Shown: piece by piece, positions 24,401 through 31,914 of the stretch
Position numbering within the stretch: position 1 is the stretch's first letter
Layout: every line of letters starts with the position of its first letter
DNA from: Lepidostoma basale
Taxonomy: Eukaryota; Arthropoda; Insecta; Trichoptera; Lepidostomatidae
Reading direction: 5' to 3'
Assembly: GCA_022606425.2 (NCBI GenBank)
Contig: JAHDVF020001593.1
Coordinates: 62,001-126,000 of the forward strand
DNA: 64,000 nt
Position numbers and translations under genes: made by a program
The notes under the pieces: model-generated
What the model was told of the DNA's origin: nothing
Database searches by the model: none
What the model saw: only the letters and a program-made list of their open reading frames with translations

Positions 24401-26627
24401 ATGTTTCAAATTTAAAGAAAACTTAAATGATTGATTTCTCAAAACAGCGATTTTAGACTTAACGTTTTTTGCCAGTATACCCACGATATGTTATCTAGAA
24501 ATGATATTACAAAAAAACAAACTATCGTGCCTTTCTTCTAAGGTGTAGGCAGAGAGAATGGTTCGCCGCACTACTCGCAAGTCGATTCTTCCGACTTCTT
24601 ACATAGCCAACCTTTAAAATTTGATTAATCCGGTCATCTCATTTTTTCGGTTTTTTGCGACTCCATACTCCATTCACACCGTTAACGTATACTTTCTTAA
24701 CCATTCTTTCTTCATCCATGCCTTCCATATATCCAAACCAATGCAGTGATCCTTTCTTAATTTTGTTCGTAATACTTCCTTCCGCACTACATTCCTTCTT
24801 TAAATCAGCATTTGAAATTCTGTTGTACATTGTTTTACACACATATGTCTTAGGGATCTCTATCGCATTTATTCTGATATTACAAAAAATCCTCTCATCC
24901 TTCTTCTGCCAATTCCATGCTTCACTTCCACACATAAGGGTTGGTACTAAAATTTCACTGTGAAATGTTTTGCTTTGCAAGGGCATTAATGCTATATTTG
25001 AAAATGCCTAAAGGGAAAATAAGTCACATGTTTTTCTTGATATTCAATAATCAAATTATAACTAACTAATCATCGCGCTGTTTCCGGAGGGGTAGGCAGA
25101 GGATGGACAGCCACACCATAACTCTCGCGCCTCTTGTACATTCATACACATGCTCTTAGATTGTTCCTACTTTGAACATTATTATTATTATTATTCTGAT
25201 GACTTGTTTTTTAAGTGCGCCGTTTTGTAAAATCAATTACTCCAAGGGCGCACTAGGAAATGACTGACCGAACACTGCAGTCTTTAGAAGTTTCTTAAAT
25301 TTAACGTCACTATCCTCATACTCAATACTAACATGGAGGCTATTCCATGCCAACGGACCCGCATCGCTGAAAGCACGATCATAGAAACTTGCTTTATTGG
25401 CTCTGACTGGAATTATTATGTTGTTTGCACTTGTTTCTACCGATTGGAGTGAACGTTGCCTTTCTATTGGCATGGGTGTCACGCAGAGGTCCGATATATT
25501 ATATATGGCCGCCTTTCAGTAACTGATTAATTGTGTCATGCGAAATCTTCCTTGGGCTTTCTCGACTTCTTTTACCAATCACACTACTTGTTTATATACA
25601 TATTTTAAACCATTCTTACCTCATCCATTCGTTCTTTATGTCCAAACCATTTTAGTGACCCTTTTTTATTTTATTTAGGATGCATTCATCCGCGCTGCAT
25701 TCCTTTCTTGCTTCATCTTCTAATTCTAATCTAATTATAATAAACAATTTTCTTCTCTATTTTTAATGTGGTGATCTTCGGATTTTAGATGAATAGCTTT
25801 CTCATATTGTAAGTACATTTACAAGTGTGTGAAATAGAATCAATTTAAAATTTAAATTACCTTTAATGTATGTAGTCGTGTTTTCTTTCCATCCATCTCT
25901 ACTATTAATTTTGCACTCATGTCCATTTCCCTGAAAATTTAAAAAAAATTGTCTATGCTTCAAAATTCATGAAATATGGTTTCATATACATATTGCGAAT
26001 AAAATTATTAACAAGTCGTGTCTAAACCAAAGTTGTGTAAAATTGAAATAACAATTATTATCAGACATTATGATAAATAAAAGATAGAAGTAAACAAATA
26101 TAAATAATTATTTGTAATGAATATAAAGAAATAAGCGATTAAAATTAGGTACTTTTGTTTTACGTTGTTGCAAAACAAATGCACCGCAATTCGGTTACTC
26201 AATGTAAAGTACTTGAATAGTTGAATGTTAAAGGTCATTTTATAATATATAAATTTTAGAAAACTAATGCTTAGACGTATAACCATGCACTTAATTTATA
26301 ATAAATAGATAATTAAATAATACTTTTCGTTTAAAATGGTAATAGTAGATCAAAATGATGGAAACTACTTATAATTTAAAAACATAACAAAATCAAAAAC
26401 ATTGAAATATTGCTTAGGGAATTGCGCAAATCGACGAATTTACTAATTTTTCAACAAGAAATAGTGTAAATTAATACTATAAACATCTACATACTTATTA
26501 TTTACACCTCGTAAGTGATAAAACAAAAATAAAAAGTGCAGGTGTCCTATTTTAATTTAAATTGACTTATACAAACCAACCTTTGGTTGAATGGGCGCAC
26601 ACGAACTGCAACTTTTAAAGACGCCAT
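140..26627 (-). CDS. Klp98A: Kinesin-3 family motor protein, KIF16B/Klp98A type (C-terminus outside window)
   Basis: Seventeen coding exons join on the minus strand with GT/AG junctions and matching phase: 26581-26627, 25861-25930, 22698-22820, 18876-18992, 16729-16968, 16200-16375, 15494-15749, 12577-12747, 10886-11125, 10472-10661, 10171-10345, 8768-8924, 7404-7577, 3446-3571, 2067-2180, 1650-1978, 140-495. Together they encode about 1020 residues starting [15 protein letters not shown], the usual start of this family. Order: motor domain (residues 1 to about 355), linker, FHA domain (about 470-560), glutamate/glutamine-rich coiled coils, then a Ser/Asn-rich stretch. KIF16B and Klp98A are plus-end microtubule motors of early endosomes that bind PI3P through a C-terminal PX domain. 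No PX domain is seen here, so it is presumed to lie left of position 1. The large introns are filled with repeats. Assignment to kinesin-3 is firm; the exact orthologue is inferred from the start, the FHA position and the overall resemblance. Confidence 0.9.
1186..1557. mobile_element. Miniature inverted-repeat element in a kinesin intron
   Basis: CACCTGAGAGTAAGAGGGTT at 1186 is matched on the other strand by CACCTGAGAGTAAGAAGGTT ending at 1557, about 25 bases with two to three mismatches. The 372-base interior has no coding capacity. No clear target duplication is seen, so its superfamily is unknown. It lies between the last two visible kinesin exons. Confidence 0.7.
1650..8924 (-). CDS. Klp98A: Kinesin coiled-coil stalk exons 12-16
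   Basis: Exon 12 (8768-8924) reads [34 protein letters not shown] and is strongly coiled coil. Exon 13 (7404-7577) and exon 14 (3446-3571) continue the heptad-rich stalk. Exon 15 (2067-2180) is a short linker and exon 16 (1650-1978) resumes coiled coil, then becomes acidic with Gly-rich IGGGDGF. The exon 14 acceptor (at 3572) has a weaker pyrimidine tract than the others but keeps phase. No stops or frameshifts are seen. Confidence 0.82.
3085..3192. repeat. Fold-back repeat, AAGTGGAAAAA subfamily
   Basis: The left arm (ACTGTTTTTTCCACTTTTAT to GACATGTTTCGAAAG) pairs with a degraded right arm (AATGTCGAAAAAAATAATCT). Read on the minus strand the left arm starts CGAAACATGTCGAG, i.e. the 3' part of the hammerhead-like motif followed by the family tail. 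Confidence 0.6.
3945..4140. repeat. Fold-back repeat with degraded core
   Basis: Left arm TTTTTTCCACATTTAAGTTA and right arm AAAATAAACTCTTAAGTGGA form an inverted pair about 140 bases apart. The centre keeps ATGATGA and AAAACGTGTT but not a clear stem II. It belongs to the same family as 3085-3192 and 57040-57185. Confidence 0.55.
4155..4330 (+). repeat. Fold-back repeat with hammerhead-like core at 4254-4284
   Basis: Arms around CTAGAAGTTT (left) and AAACTTCTAG (right) enclose the core TTGATAA, T, a GCCTT hairpin, GCGAAAC, AT, GTC. Relative to the hammerhead consensus C3 and G8 are both changed (C to T, G to A). Stem I is weak. A truncated sister lies at 52360-52475. Confidence 0.6.
4606..4842. 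mobile_element. TTAA-flanked miniature element, family 1
   Basis: TTAA lies at 4602-4605 and 4843-4846. The ends are CACGTTGACTGCGGAGCACT and, reversed, CACGTTGACTACAGAGCACC, with similarity extending over about 33 bases. The 237-base body is non-coding. A nested relative occurs at 48154-48876. TTAA targets point to the piggyBac superfamily. Confidence 0.82.
5125..5240 (-). repeat. Dispersed GTCCCGSATGGA repeat, copy 1
   Basis: On the minus strand TAAGTCCCGGATGGACAAGG, CTGACGAAAGGGCG and CCTATAACAG align with copies at 53405-53520 and 62500-62605. An inner hairpin AGGGCG/CGTCCT is kept with different bases from the other copies. Confidence 0.6.
5395..5690 (+). repeat. LINE C-terminal fragment, GRPxxRWxDD type
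   Basis: Broken reading with [15 protein letters not shown] and EAYIQQW, the tail of a second endonuclease/reverse-transcriptase LINE. Relatives: 6370-6800, 23745-23880, 29905-30350, 34868-35610, 51895-52075 and 52960-53255. Confidence 0.65.
5990..6178 (+). repeat. Fold-back repeat with a well-kept hammerhead-like core (6075-6115)
   Basis: The arms (ATAAACACCAACCGGTTTAG and its near complement) pair over about 70 bases. The core reads UACC, CUGACGA (6079-6085), A, a GUCCC/GGGAGC hairpin (6087-6100), GAAAC (6101-6105), UGG, GUU (6109-6111), GGUG. All canonical bases C3-U4-G5-A6-N7-G8-A9 and G12-A13-A14 are present. The predicted cut would be after 6111. Confidence 0.68.
6370..6800 (+). repeat. 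LINE C-terminal fragment, GRPxxRWxDD type
   Basis: [40 protein letters not shown], then shifts. A close minus-strand copy is at 29905-30350. Confidence 0.75.
6845..7175 (-). repeat. Old RTE-like LINE fragment
   Basis: Degraded match (CTCTCTAGCTTCCTC, CATATTTTTAAACCATC, GTGATCTCATTTCTA) to the cleaner copy at 20296-21062. Tail missing. Confidence 0.5.
7865..8325 (-). repeat. RTE-like LINE 3' fragment, TTG-tail type
   Basis: Ends in (TTG)n, then on the minus strand the tail-proximal sequence and a broken reading of the LINE C-terminus ([20 protein letters not shown]). Located in a kinesin intron. Confidence 0.75.
9255..10066 (+). repeat. Jockey-like LINE 3' end
   Basis: Plus strand: [74 protein letters not shown], the typical C-terminal part of a Jockey reverse transcriptase, then frameshifts. 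It ends in TTTGATTTGATTTGA. A shorter relative is at 50830-51030. Confidence 0.82.
10171..11125 (-). CDS. Klp98A: Kinesin linker and FHA-domain exons 9-11
   Basis: Exon 9 (10886-11125) is a Glu/Lys-rich linker ending in [21 protein letters not shown], the typical entry into a kinesin-3 FHA domain. Exon 10 (10472-10661) continues with EGETFIGSE and LPEHCRI, which match the FHA phosphothreonine-binding loops, then [11 protein letters not shown]. Exon 11 (10171-10345) supplies the last strand [24 protein letters not shown]. This domain normally regulates motor dimerisation and cargo binding in kinesin-3 proteins. Exon phases are 0, 1 and 2, and they match across all junctions. Confidence 0.9.
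11280..11985 (-). repeat. RTE-like LINE 3' fragment, TTAG-tail type
   Basis: Tail (TTAG)n at 11284-11300; the minus strand keeps pieces such as [20 protein letters not shown]. Several frameshifts. A second short tail piece lies at 11998-12075. Confidence 0.78.
12170..12520. other. Unassigned sequence in a kinesin intron
   Basis: A 109-codon open frame (12172-12501) starts [20 protein letters not shown] but matches nothing I recognise. It follows an RTE tail piece and precedes an exon. Likely another repeat. Confidence 0.3.
12577..26627 (-). CDS. Klp98A: Kinesin motor-domain exons 1-8
   Basis: Exons 1-8 encode the whole ATPase motor. Visible motifs are the P-loop GQTGSGKT (residues 105-112, exon 4 at 18876-18992), [14 protein letters not shown] in exon 5 (16729-16968), switch [10 protein letters not shown] (217-225, exon 6), switch II DLAGSE split across exons 6 and 7 (about 254-259), [10 protein letters not shown] in exon 7, and the neck-proximal [11 protein letters not shown] in exon 8 (12577-12747). 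All catalytic signature residues are intact, so this is a functional motor, not a pseudogene. The first coding exon is only 47 bases and the start codon sits at 26625-26627. The 5' untranslated region and promoter should lie between there and the plus-strand gene at 28.1 kb, but no clear core promoter was recognised. Confidence 0.92.
12850..13195 (+). repeat. Fragment of another LINE
   Basis: Broken plus-strand reading with [18 protein letters not shown] and similar pieces resembles the C-terminus of an endonuclease/reverse-transcriptase element, different from the RTE-like copies around it. Confidence 0.5.
13220..13381 (+). mobile_element. Possible SINE with RTE-like 3' tail, copy 1
   Basis: A head with GAGGTTCGCAACCC (close to a tRNA box B) and ACACCGCGTC leads into CAGTCCATTCTTTCTG, the RTE 3' end, and a (TTAG)n tail. 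It abuts, tail to tail, the inverted RTE copy 13382-14020. Confidence 0.6.
13382..14020 (-). repeat. RTE-like LINE 3' fragment, TTAG-tail type
   Basis: Begins with AACTAACCAACCATCACGCC; minus strand gives [34 protein letters not shown]. Broken by stops. About 85 percent alike by eye to 11280-11985. Confidence 0.78.
14695..15152. repeat. Dispersed repeat, copy 1 of the 58.1-kb element
   Basis: Shares about 400 bases with 58130-58500 (GGAGTGACATCTCCAGG, GCGTGCGCTTAACCCAA, CATCTTCGTCTCTATTGAGA) and ends with GTCTACAAGTATTTGTATAC. No coding region. Confidence 0.75.
15150..15440 (-). repeat. RTE-like LINE fragments
   Basis: Tail and proximal part at 15152-15225 (AACCATCACACAGTCTCCCC) and a more distal, degraded part at 15290-15440. 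Confidence 0.55.
16468..16640 (+). repeat. Fold-back repeat with hammerhead-like core (16575-16610)
   Basis: Intact CUGAUGA at 16575-16581, one extra U, hairpin GCUAAC/GUUGGC (16583-16598), GAAAC, AGCU, GUC. The sequence directly before CUGAUGA does not pair with the bases after the predicted cut; AUUGU/ACAAU pairing is possible only with a 5-base gap. Confidence 0.6.
17195..17310 (-). repeat. Short RTE-like LINE fragment
   Basis: CTTCTGCCAGCTCCAAGC and TTCCATACATAAGG match the distal part of the 20.3-kb copy. From 17310 to 17875 nothing is recognised. Confidence 0.5.
17875..18005 (-). repeat. 5'-truncated copy of the tRNA-derived SINE
   Basis: ATGAGCCAAATCGATGTAAA, GGGTATTATAGCTATCATAG and GTGATTCTCATGACATGTGA match the 28.6-kb SINE body. 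Confidence 0.65.
18018..18312 (+). repeat. Long fold-back repeat with hammerhead-like core (18205-18239)
   Basis: Arms of about 115 bases pair almost perfectly around an 18160-18190 centre. Each arm carries a TTTGAGAATGCCCT-hairpin-GGYGAAAC unit followed by AAATTTGTC. C3 and G8 equivalents are again changed (T and A). Located in the kinesin intron between exons 4 and 5. Confidence 0.65.
18328..18535 (-). repeat. RTE-like LINE 3' fragment, TTAG-tail type
   Basis: ACTAACTAACTAACCATCAC, then GGTAGGCAGAAAGAATGGAC; ends abruptly at 18535. Confidence 0.75.
19054..19250 (+). repeat. Fold-back repeat with hammerhead-like core (19161-19204)
   Basis: The right arm reads UAGCC, CUGUGGA (19166-19172), A, hairpin ACUC/GAGU (19174-19187), GAAAC, CA, GUU, GGCGCUA. 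The left arm, read in reverse, has CCGAGGA at the same place. Each arm has one different change from CUGAGGA. Stem I (UAGCC with GGCGCUA) is good. Confidence 0.68.
19312..19487 (+). repeat. Fold-back repeat with hammerhead-like core (19394-19435)
   Basis: Right arm: CAGU, CUGUCAA, U, hairpin GCCAGC/GCUUGGC, GAAAC, UG, GUC, GCUG. Left arm in reverse: GACAG, AGAU, U, CCAG hairpin, GAAAC, CG, GUC, GCUGUC, with a 5-bp stem I (GACAG/CUGUC). The arm tail TAAAGACAAAAGTGGAAA is the family tail. It directly follows the 19054-19250 repeat. Confidence 0.65.
20296..21062 (-). repeat. RTE-like LINE 3' fragment, TTG-tail type, best preserved
   Basis: Minus-strand frames read [40 protein letters not shown], then after one shift [52 protein letters not shown] and [17 protein letters not shown]. 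These belong to the C-terminus of an endonuclease/reverse transcriptase. The tail is (TTG)n at 20296-20311. Confidence 0.85.
21070..22690. other. Kinesin intron stretch without recognised elements
   Basis: 1.6 kb of AT-rich sequence. 21400-21860 has an old-repeat look (CAAATATAAGATCTTC, GTTCTCGAGTTATAAATGG, as in many insect LINE/UTR-like repeats) but could not be assigned. Confidence 0.35.
23073..23702. mobile_element. TTAA-flanked non-coding element, family 2
   Basis: TTAA at 23069-23072 and 23703-23706 enclose 630 bases. Ends are CCTATTCGCATCGG and, reversed, CCCTTTTATTGCAG, only weakly alike. Subterminal repeats support a transposon: ATCGGTAGCCGTNATAT occurs twice near the left and ATTCGNACCGTATTTGAC-like units twice near the right. 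Confidence 0.55.
23745..23880 (+). repeat. LINE C-terminal fragment, GRPxxRWxDD type
   Basis: [20 protein letters not shown] and nearby sequence match the end of this LINE. Only the last 45 codons remain. Confidence 0.55.
24525..24985 (-). repeat. RTE-like LINE fragment, degraded TTG-tail type
   Basis: Reads [56 protein letters not shown]. Tail lost. Confidence 0.7.
25060..25740 (-). repeat. RTE-like LINE fragment interrupted by a second retroelement
   Basis: ACTAACTAATCATCGCGCTG marks the tail side and 25540-25740 the distal side of a degraded copy. Positions 25195-25505 are a different element. Confidence 0.55.
25195..25505 (-). repeat. CR1/Jockey-clade-like LINE C-terminal fragment
   Basis: Minus strand: [40 protein letters not shown], a form common at the ends of CR1-type reverse transcriptase proteins. 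Related copies: 28430-28600 (minus) and 54635-54765 (plus). Confidence 0.6.
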
Positions 26628-27179
26628 TCTCTAGCATAATAATAAATAACAATGCAGCAAATAAATAAATATATTTTATCAATATTAATCACAAAGAATA
26701 CGTCATTTTAGAAATGTCCACTAACATGACAGCCACAGATGATGACAGCTATCTGTTTTAATTTCTTCGACATAGATTTTGTGGTTAATTAATATTTCTT
26801 CTTCTTTTCGTGCTTAGTTAATACTTACAAGTATACTTTTTTGGGTAATTTCATTTTGAGGAAAGAAAATAAGGTGTCTAAACATACATTTTATTTAGAT
26901 TGTTACGAAGATGCTTTCGACACGGGGTGAAAAATGACGATTAATCGTATCTCACTCCATATCTCGAAGCACCTTCTCACAACGTATTGCCCATTGTTTA
27001 TTCGCTAATGTAATCATTATTACGTTAATTGAGACTGCTCCGGGAGGTATAGTGATAAGGGATTGAAACCAATATTTACTATTTACACTTATATTTATTT
27101 ACACAAACATACAAAAAGAAAGAACCAGATCACTTATAAACTAAAGATGACTTACTTGCTAATCGTTGGAACGACTTAA

Positions 27180-27640
27180 AACTACTCCGTCACTGAATAA
27201 CGCTACTTGATCTGCGGCGAGGACCGACGCTGACGCTGTCGTGGCCAGCATCAAGGACTGCCGGAGGCTGTATAACACAGAAGCATCACGCGGATGATGG
27301 ACCGCGGAGGGCACGGGTCTTCTTCACAGCGACAGCGGTGGCCAGCATCACGCCCCAATGGTGATGAGCTGACGCCATGGTTACTGACGCCATGCGGCGA
27401 TATCGCGATCTTTTCCAGAATCACTTCCCGGCGTTCGGTATAACACTTCGCGATCTTTTGAGACTATCTCTCCCCGGCGCGCGTCCGCGCGAGGGAGAGA
27501 TGTTCCTTTCCCGGAGGCCGGTGGTAGACTGGGGCCGAGAGCTGCCCGGAACTCTGCAGGGCGGGGGGTTAGATCATCCCCTCCCAAGTGTGGCCACTCT
27601 CTGCATCCGGCCGGCAGTACCTAACTGCTTTGCGATATCG
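27180..27640. other. GC-rich block between divergent genes
   Basis: About 60 percent GC by eye in an otherwise AT-rich window, with GGCGCGCGTCCGCGCGAGGG and repeated GTGGCCAGCATCA (27239 and 27340). Located between the kinesin start and the upstream side of the 79-residue gene. It could be a solo LTR, a fragment of foreign or mobile DNA, or a promoter region. No reading frame is convincing. Confidence 0.4.
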
Positions 27641-28123
27641 GGGCAGAACGCTATTTTTTTTCACTCACAGAATTGTCATTATCACTATTATTGTTTTTAA
27701 ATTGTCTTTCATAATCTTATCACTAATTAAAATTAAACTTAACTAAGATCAAACAAGCCTCCAGAGAGAAAACGCCTTTTCGGTCATGTAAAATTTGTCC
27801 AGTGCAATCTCACCTATTATGCCATGAAACATGGCTATATCAAGATTACTTCAATTAGTTAGTCTATGGAAAACGTTTCATCTTTGATAACCTTGCGTGC
27901 TGCCAAACTTCAGATTTTTACTCAAGGAAATTAAAGGTTTGTAAAAACGAAAAAATTAAATTTATTGGCACAATGCATGTTTTTACACTTAACAAAGATG
28001 AAAATGTTAATTTCGATGTGATTAAATAATCCGTTTAGGTTTTATTTGTACTTAAAACACATAAATTTAAAATGTTATGTAATGATATACTAATGAAAAC
28101 ATTTTTCAGATCGCTCCGTAATC

Positions 28124-30545
28124 ATGTCTGAAGGTCCAGTCGGTCGCCCCATGAAATTCCCCTACACGTTTACGGCGAAAATCGCCCAATTCCCGTACAA
28201 ATTCCACTTCAATAATAACTGGATGTACAAATACTACCTCCTTGGTATGGCCTGCAGTTTCCCAGTAATCGTCTTCATTCACAATTTGGGTAAGTCATTT
28301 TTCATTTCACCAAAAGAAAAACGCAGCATTAATATATCAGATTACCATATAGTAATATTATTTTAATTAATAATTAGAATGAAATAGGGAATCTGTACAA
28401 ATAGGCATTCCTTTTCTAGTACAGGAGGAACTAGGAAAATACTGAAGGAACAGCGCAGTCCCCAATTATCTCTTAAATTTAATGTTGCTGTCCTCATACG
28501 TAATACTAATGGGTAGACCATTCCATGCCAACAGATCGGCAACGCTAGAGGTGTGATCGTAAAAACTTGCTTTATTGTTCCTGTGTTACCGATGAATTTT
28601 CTGCATCTCTACCTATCTATTATTATTATTATTTTGTTGATTCGCTCTTTGCATCATTACAGCGCGAGCCAAATCAATGTTGAGGGTAAAGCTTTCATAA
28701 TTATTGATTCTCGTGACATGTGATAGGTAACTAATCTATGGCCATTTTATTGTCACGTGAATTCTGCACCTGACCAAAGAGAGTGTGACAATCACACTGT
28801 CATGGCCGGGTATCGAACCCGGGACCTTCAGGTGGCAGTCAAAGCACTTACCACTCGGCCACGAAGGTCTTCATTATACCTTACTCATAGTAGGCTAATA
28901 TCCCTTTTACTGCATACCATTTATGAATTAAAATACTGTTTTTTCCACTTTTGAGCTTATTTTTCTTGACATGTTTCGAAGATTTTAGGAAAAGTATATA
29001 AACTGAGTTTATATCGTTATCCCATTGTGGTTAAATCCCGTAAATTTACTACGACCGATCAAAAGTAAAAATGTGTATTACATACACTCATGTATTCTCT
29101 GTGATTTAGAGTTAAACTTTCATCCTTTTTGTAAAAATATTTTGTTTAATAAAAAAAATTGTATTGCGTGTCCCACACGAATCACGGCTTGCAGCCAATC
29201 ATCACACACACACACAGTTGCATAACCGCCGAGCTACGAAGTGATGGTTTCTCGTACTGTGTCGGAATCTTTGATTTTGAGTGTGTGTTTACTTAGGGTG
29301 ACTCTAATATCATTATTAGTTATCAATGGCGCGATGTTTTGGTTTCATTTATGAATAACATTTTCAATGTAATATATTTTTATTTGTTTTCTTACTCAAA
29401 ATGAAACAAAAAAAGGCTGATTATTTTTATAAGATAAAAAATGTAAAACATTCGACTACAAAATACAATTTATTTGATATTTTTATGTATTTTGTGTGAA
29501 GCGTTATTTAATTGTTTATAAGAACGTTCCGATGTTTCAAATTCTCGCTGGCCTTTAAGGGTTAGACAACAATTCTCTATCTACTTTAGCTCTATGTTGG
29601 TGATCATGTCAGTTCATGGGATCTGCAACATTCTGCGATGGACCCACATGCCAATTTTTTATTGAAGAAGATTCTCTTCTTATTTACGTGTCATGCGGGG
29701 TCTCCCTGACCTTAATTATCACTTGATAGTACGTGTCCCTGTCTTGCGCAGTTCTAAACAGCGCCTCGACTGTTCTAATCCCCATCCAAACACGTACGTT
29801 CCAAAGCCAGGAGATCTGTCTTCTCCCCACACCTTTATGACTCTCTATTTTGCCTTTTATGATTATGATTCATCCCATAATAACTTGTATTAGTTTACAT
29901 ATCCTAGTTCTTCTTCTTCTTCTTCCTCAGCCTATTCCCGTCCACTCCTGGACAAAGGTCTCCTCCATTCGCTTCCATGTCACTCTGTCCTGTGCAGACT
30001 GCATCCAGGTTATTCCGACGTGTCTGTTTAGATCATCCTTCCACCGTAGTTGCGGTCGCCCTGCACTTCTCTTTGCCGTTCACGGCCTCCAAGTCAGCAA
30101 TATTCTTGTCCACTTTTCATCTGAGCTTCTGGCTACGTGACCTGCCCATTGCCATTTTACAGTCACCACCCGGTGGATGTTTGTTTTTTCTCTCACCGTA
30201 TCGTTTCTGACTCTGTCTCTTAGGCTTATTCCTAACATGGCTCTTTGGGTCACTCGTAGTTTCTCGGCACTTTGTTTGGACAATGTAACAGTTTCAAGAC
30301 CATAAGTAGACCAACTGGCAGAACGCAGACTTCATAGACTTTTCGTTTCAGGTTGATCGGTATTTTCCGGTTTTTAAGGTATCCTAGTTAACACGAGATA
30401 AAAAATTTGTGTGGGTATAAGTATTTTTGATACATAATAATGAATTGTTTTTTTAATTTATCTTCTTTCAGCCAACTCTCCCGGCAACATTCGCGCCTTC
30501 GCCGAGGCCAAGAGGAAGGAGGAGGCCAAGAAACACGATCACTAA
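28124..30545 (+). CDS. 79-residue single-pass membrane protein, CG7630/COX7B-like
   Basis: Two coding exons, 28124-28289 and 30472-30545, join through GGTAAG and a pyrimidine-rich TTTCAG acceptor to give 79 residues. The N-terminus is MSEGPVGRPMKFPYTFTAKI, a single hydrophobic helix lies at about residues 37-54 (YLLGMACSFPVIVFIHNL), and the C-terminus is charged and Lys/Glu-rich, ending KKHDH. A splice acceptor at 28108-28109 just before the start codon implies a non-coding first exon upstream. The size and layout match small accessory subunits of the mitochondrial inner membrane; it resembles what I recall of insect CG7630, which has been proposed as the COX7B counterpart. That name is from memory and tentative. 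The 2.2-kb intron holds SINE, LINE and other repeats. An AATAAA at 30719-30724 is a plausible polyadenylation signal. Confidence 0.8.
28430..28600 (-). repeat. Second copy of the 25.2-kb LINE C-terminal fragment
   Basis: CTCTTAAATTTAATGTTGCT, CATTCCATGCCAACAGATCG and AAACTTGCTTTATTG match 25270-25400. Confidence 0.6.
28615..28869 (-). mobile_element. tRNA-derived SINE
   Basis: Minus-strand head begins GACCTTCGTGGCCGAGTGGT with box A TGGCCGAGTGG (28851-28861) and box B GGTTCGATACC (28809-28819). The body follows and ends in (AAT)n at 28617-28634. A headless copy of the body lies at 17880-18005. It lies in the intron of the 79-residue gene. Confidence 0.82.
28935..28990 (-). repeat. Single arm of the fold-back family
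   Basis: TGTTTTTTCCACTTTTGAGC, TTATTTTTCTTGACATGTTT and CGAAG match the left arms at 3.1 and 57.0 kb. No partner arm is present. A shorter piece (56215-56262) occurs in an ACF1 intron. Confidence 0.5.
29035..29580. repeat. 550-base dispersed repeat, copy 1
   Basis: From CGTAAATTTACTACGACCGA to GGCCTTTAAGGGTTAG it matches 35970-36535. No coding region. The end ACCCTTAAAGGCC (reverse) and the start after GGTTAAATCCC are compatible with a TTAA-target element, but this is not proven. Confidence 0.78.
29905..30350 (-). repeat. LINE C-terminal fragment in the intron of the 79-residue gene
   Basis: Minus strand: [59 protein letters not shown]. About as well kept as the 6.4-kb copy. Confidence 0.75.
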
Positions 30546-31189
30546 ACATTATTCAGATGCACGAAGAATGTCCGTGGTTTAATTTATTTGTTAATAATGT
30601 TCCATCAAATTCGTTAAGATGTTTGATCGTCTCTGAATTGTTTTCCAACTGTTAGTAAATGAAAAATACATTATAAAATTGTAATTTTGTTTTTTTTTCT
30701 CATTTACACTTCAAATACAATAAATCTTATAAATGAAAGATTAAAATATATGAGTAGTGTAATTTCAAAGATGGACATGTCATTTTAATAGGATGCCAAT
30801 ACTCTACGTTAGTAGAAAGAAAGATTGTACTTATATATTTGGTACAGGTTCTTTCTTCTTATTAAAAAGTTTTTACAAATAATGCGCGAAATATTTTAAA
30901 AGTACCCCACTAAAATGTGACAGTTCGTTGGTACTATTTCACACTTTATACGACTAACTTCATGCAGGTCTATTTCATGACATGTTTTTGCAATTCGTGA
31001 GTTGGTACGCGTGAAATGTCCGGCCGTTATTTATCATTGATGCCTAACTTCATCATATCGCACATTGTAACGGGGTGCATAACACGGTTTTCAATTTTAA
31101 GATTTTCTGAACACGCCAAAAGAAGCATAACAAAAAAAAACTTAAATGTTAGAGTTCTTAAGAAAACAAATATCACCAATGACTTAGAT

Positions 31190-31315
31190 CTTCTGGCTTA
31201 CAGAGGTTCAGCACATGAAGCTATTCCTCTTACGTCTGCTGGGAACATTGTTGGAAGGTGATTTGGTGGGTTGTTAGCTTATGAGGGGGCATGATTTGTG
31301 TGGCCCGGAGTGTTC
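31190..31315. repeat. Dispersed repeat GGCTTACAGAGGTTCAGC, copy 1
   Basis: TTCTGGCTTACAGAGGTTCA, GGGAACATTGTTGGAAGGTG and GTGGCCCGGAGTG recur at 43440-43545 and 44725-44870. Confidence 0.65.
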
Positions 31316-31914
31316 CTCTGAAAGAACATTGTTTATACGTAAAAAAAAATGTATGGTGAGAGATGTCCATTTTTGATACTACACTTACTTGTATAAGGAT
31401 AAAAATTACATTTAAATAATAATAAAAATTCTTCCAAGGATGGTTTATTTATAAGCAGATTTTTAAAAAGGAATAATCCTATAGATTACATAAATTTACA
31501 ATTTGTACTCTTTTGTTTATTAGTTTAGAACATTGAGCAGCTGGAATCTATGCATTTATTGACACAGATTCCAAATACAACTCGAAACATTATAGAAATC
31601 CTTAAGACCAGTATGACAAAATATTTTTTATTATTATTAAGTTATTAGTCAAGTTTTTTCCGATTCTTTTGGATATAATGAATGAGCCACACGATACTTG
31701 GTCGCTCACAATTTCAGTAACACAAGTTCAGAAGTTTCATATAATCAAATACTACGTAATTAGAGTATACTCAAAAACAATTTTTTTTATTATATAAATA
31801 ATATAACCAACGATGAAACTATTAAATTATTACATATTTTTATCGAAGTAAGTATAGAGGTTGTAGTGCTAACGGGATAGTTTGATTGAGAATGTAACCT
31901 TACAGTGCCGAGGA

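Noticed and set aside
27377..27700. A 107-codon GC-rich open frame as a gene
   Set aside because: Its length is expected by chance in GC-rich DNA, the composition is Arg/Pro-heavy, and an antisense frame is equally open.
28798..28869. A genuine tRNA gene
   Set aside because: The head has A and B boxes, but the 5' and 3' ends do not form an acceptor stem and the sequence runs on into a SINE body with an (AAT)n tail.
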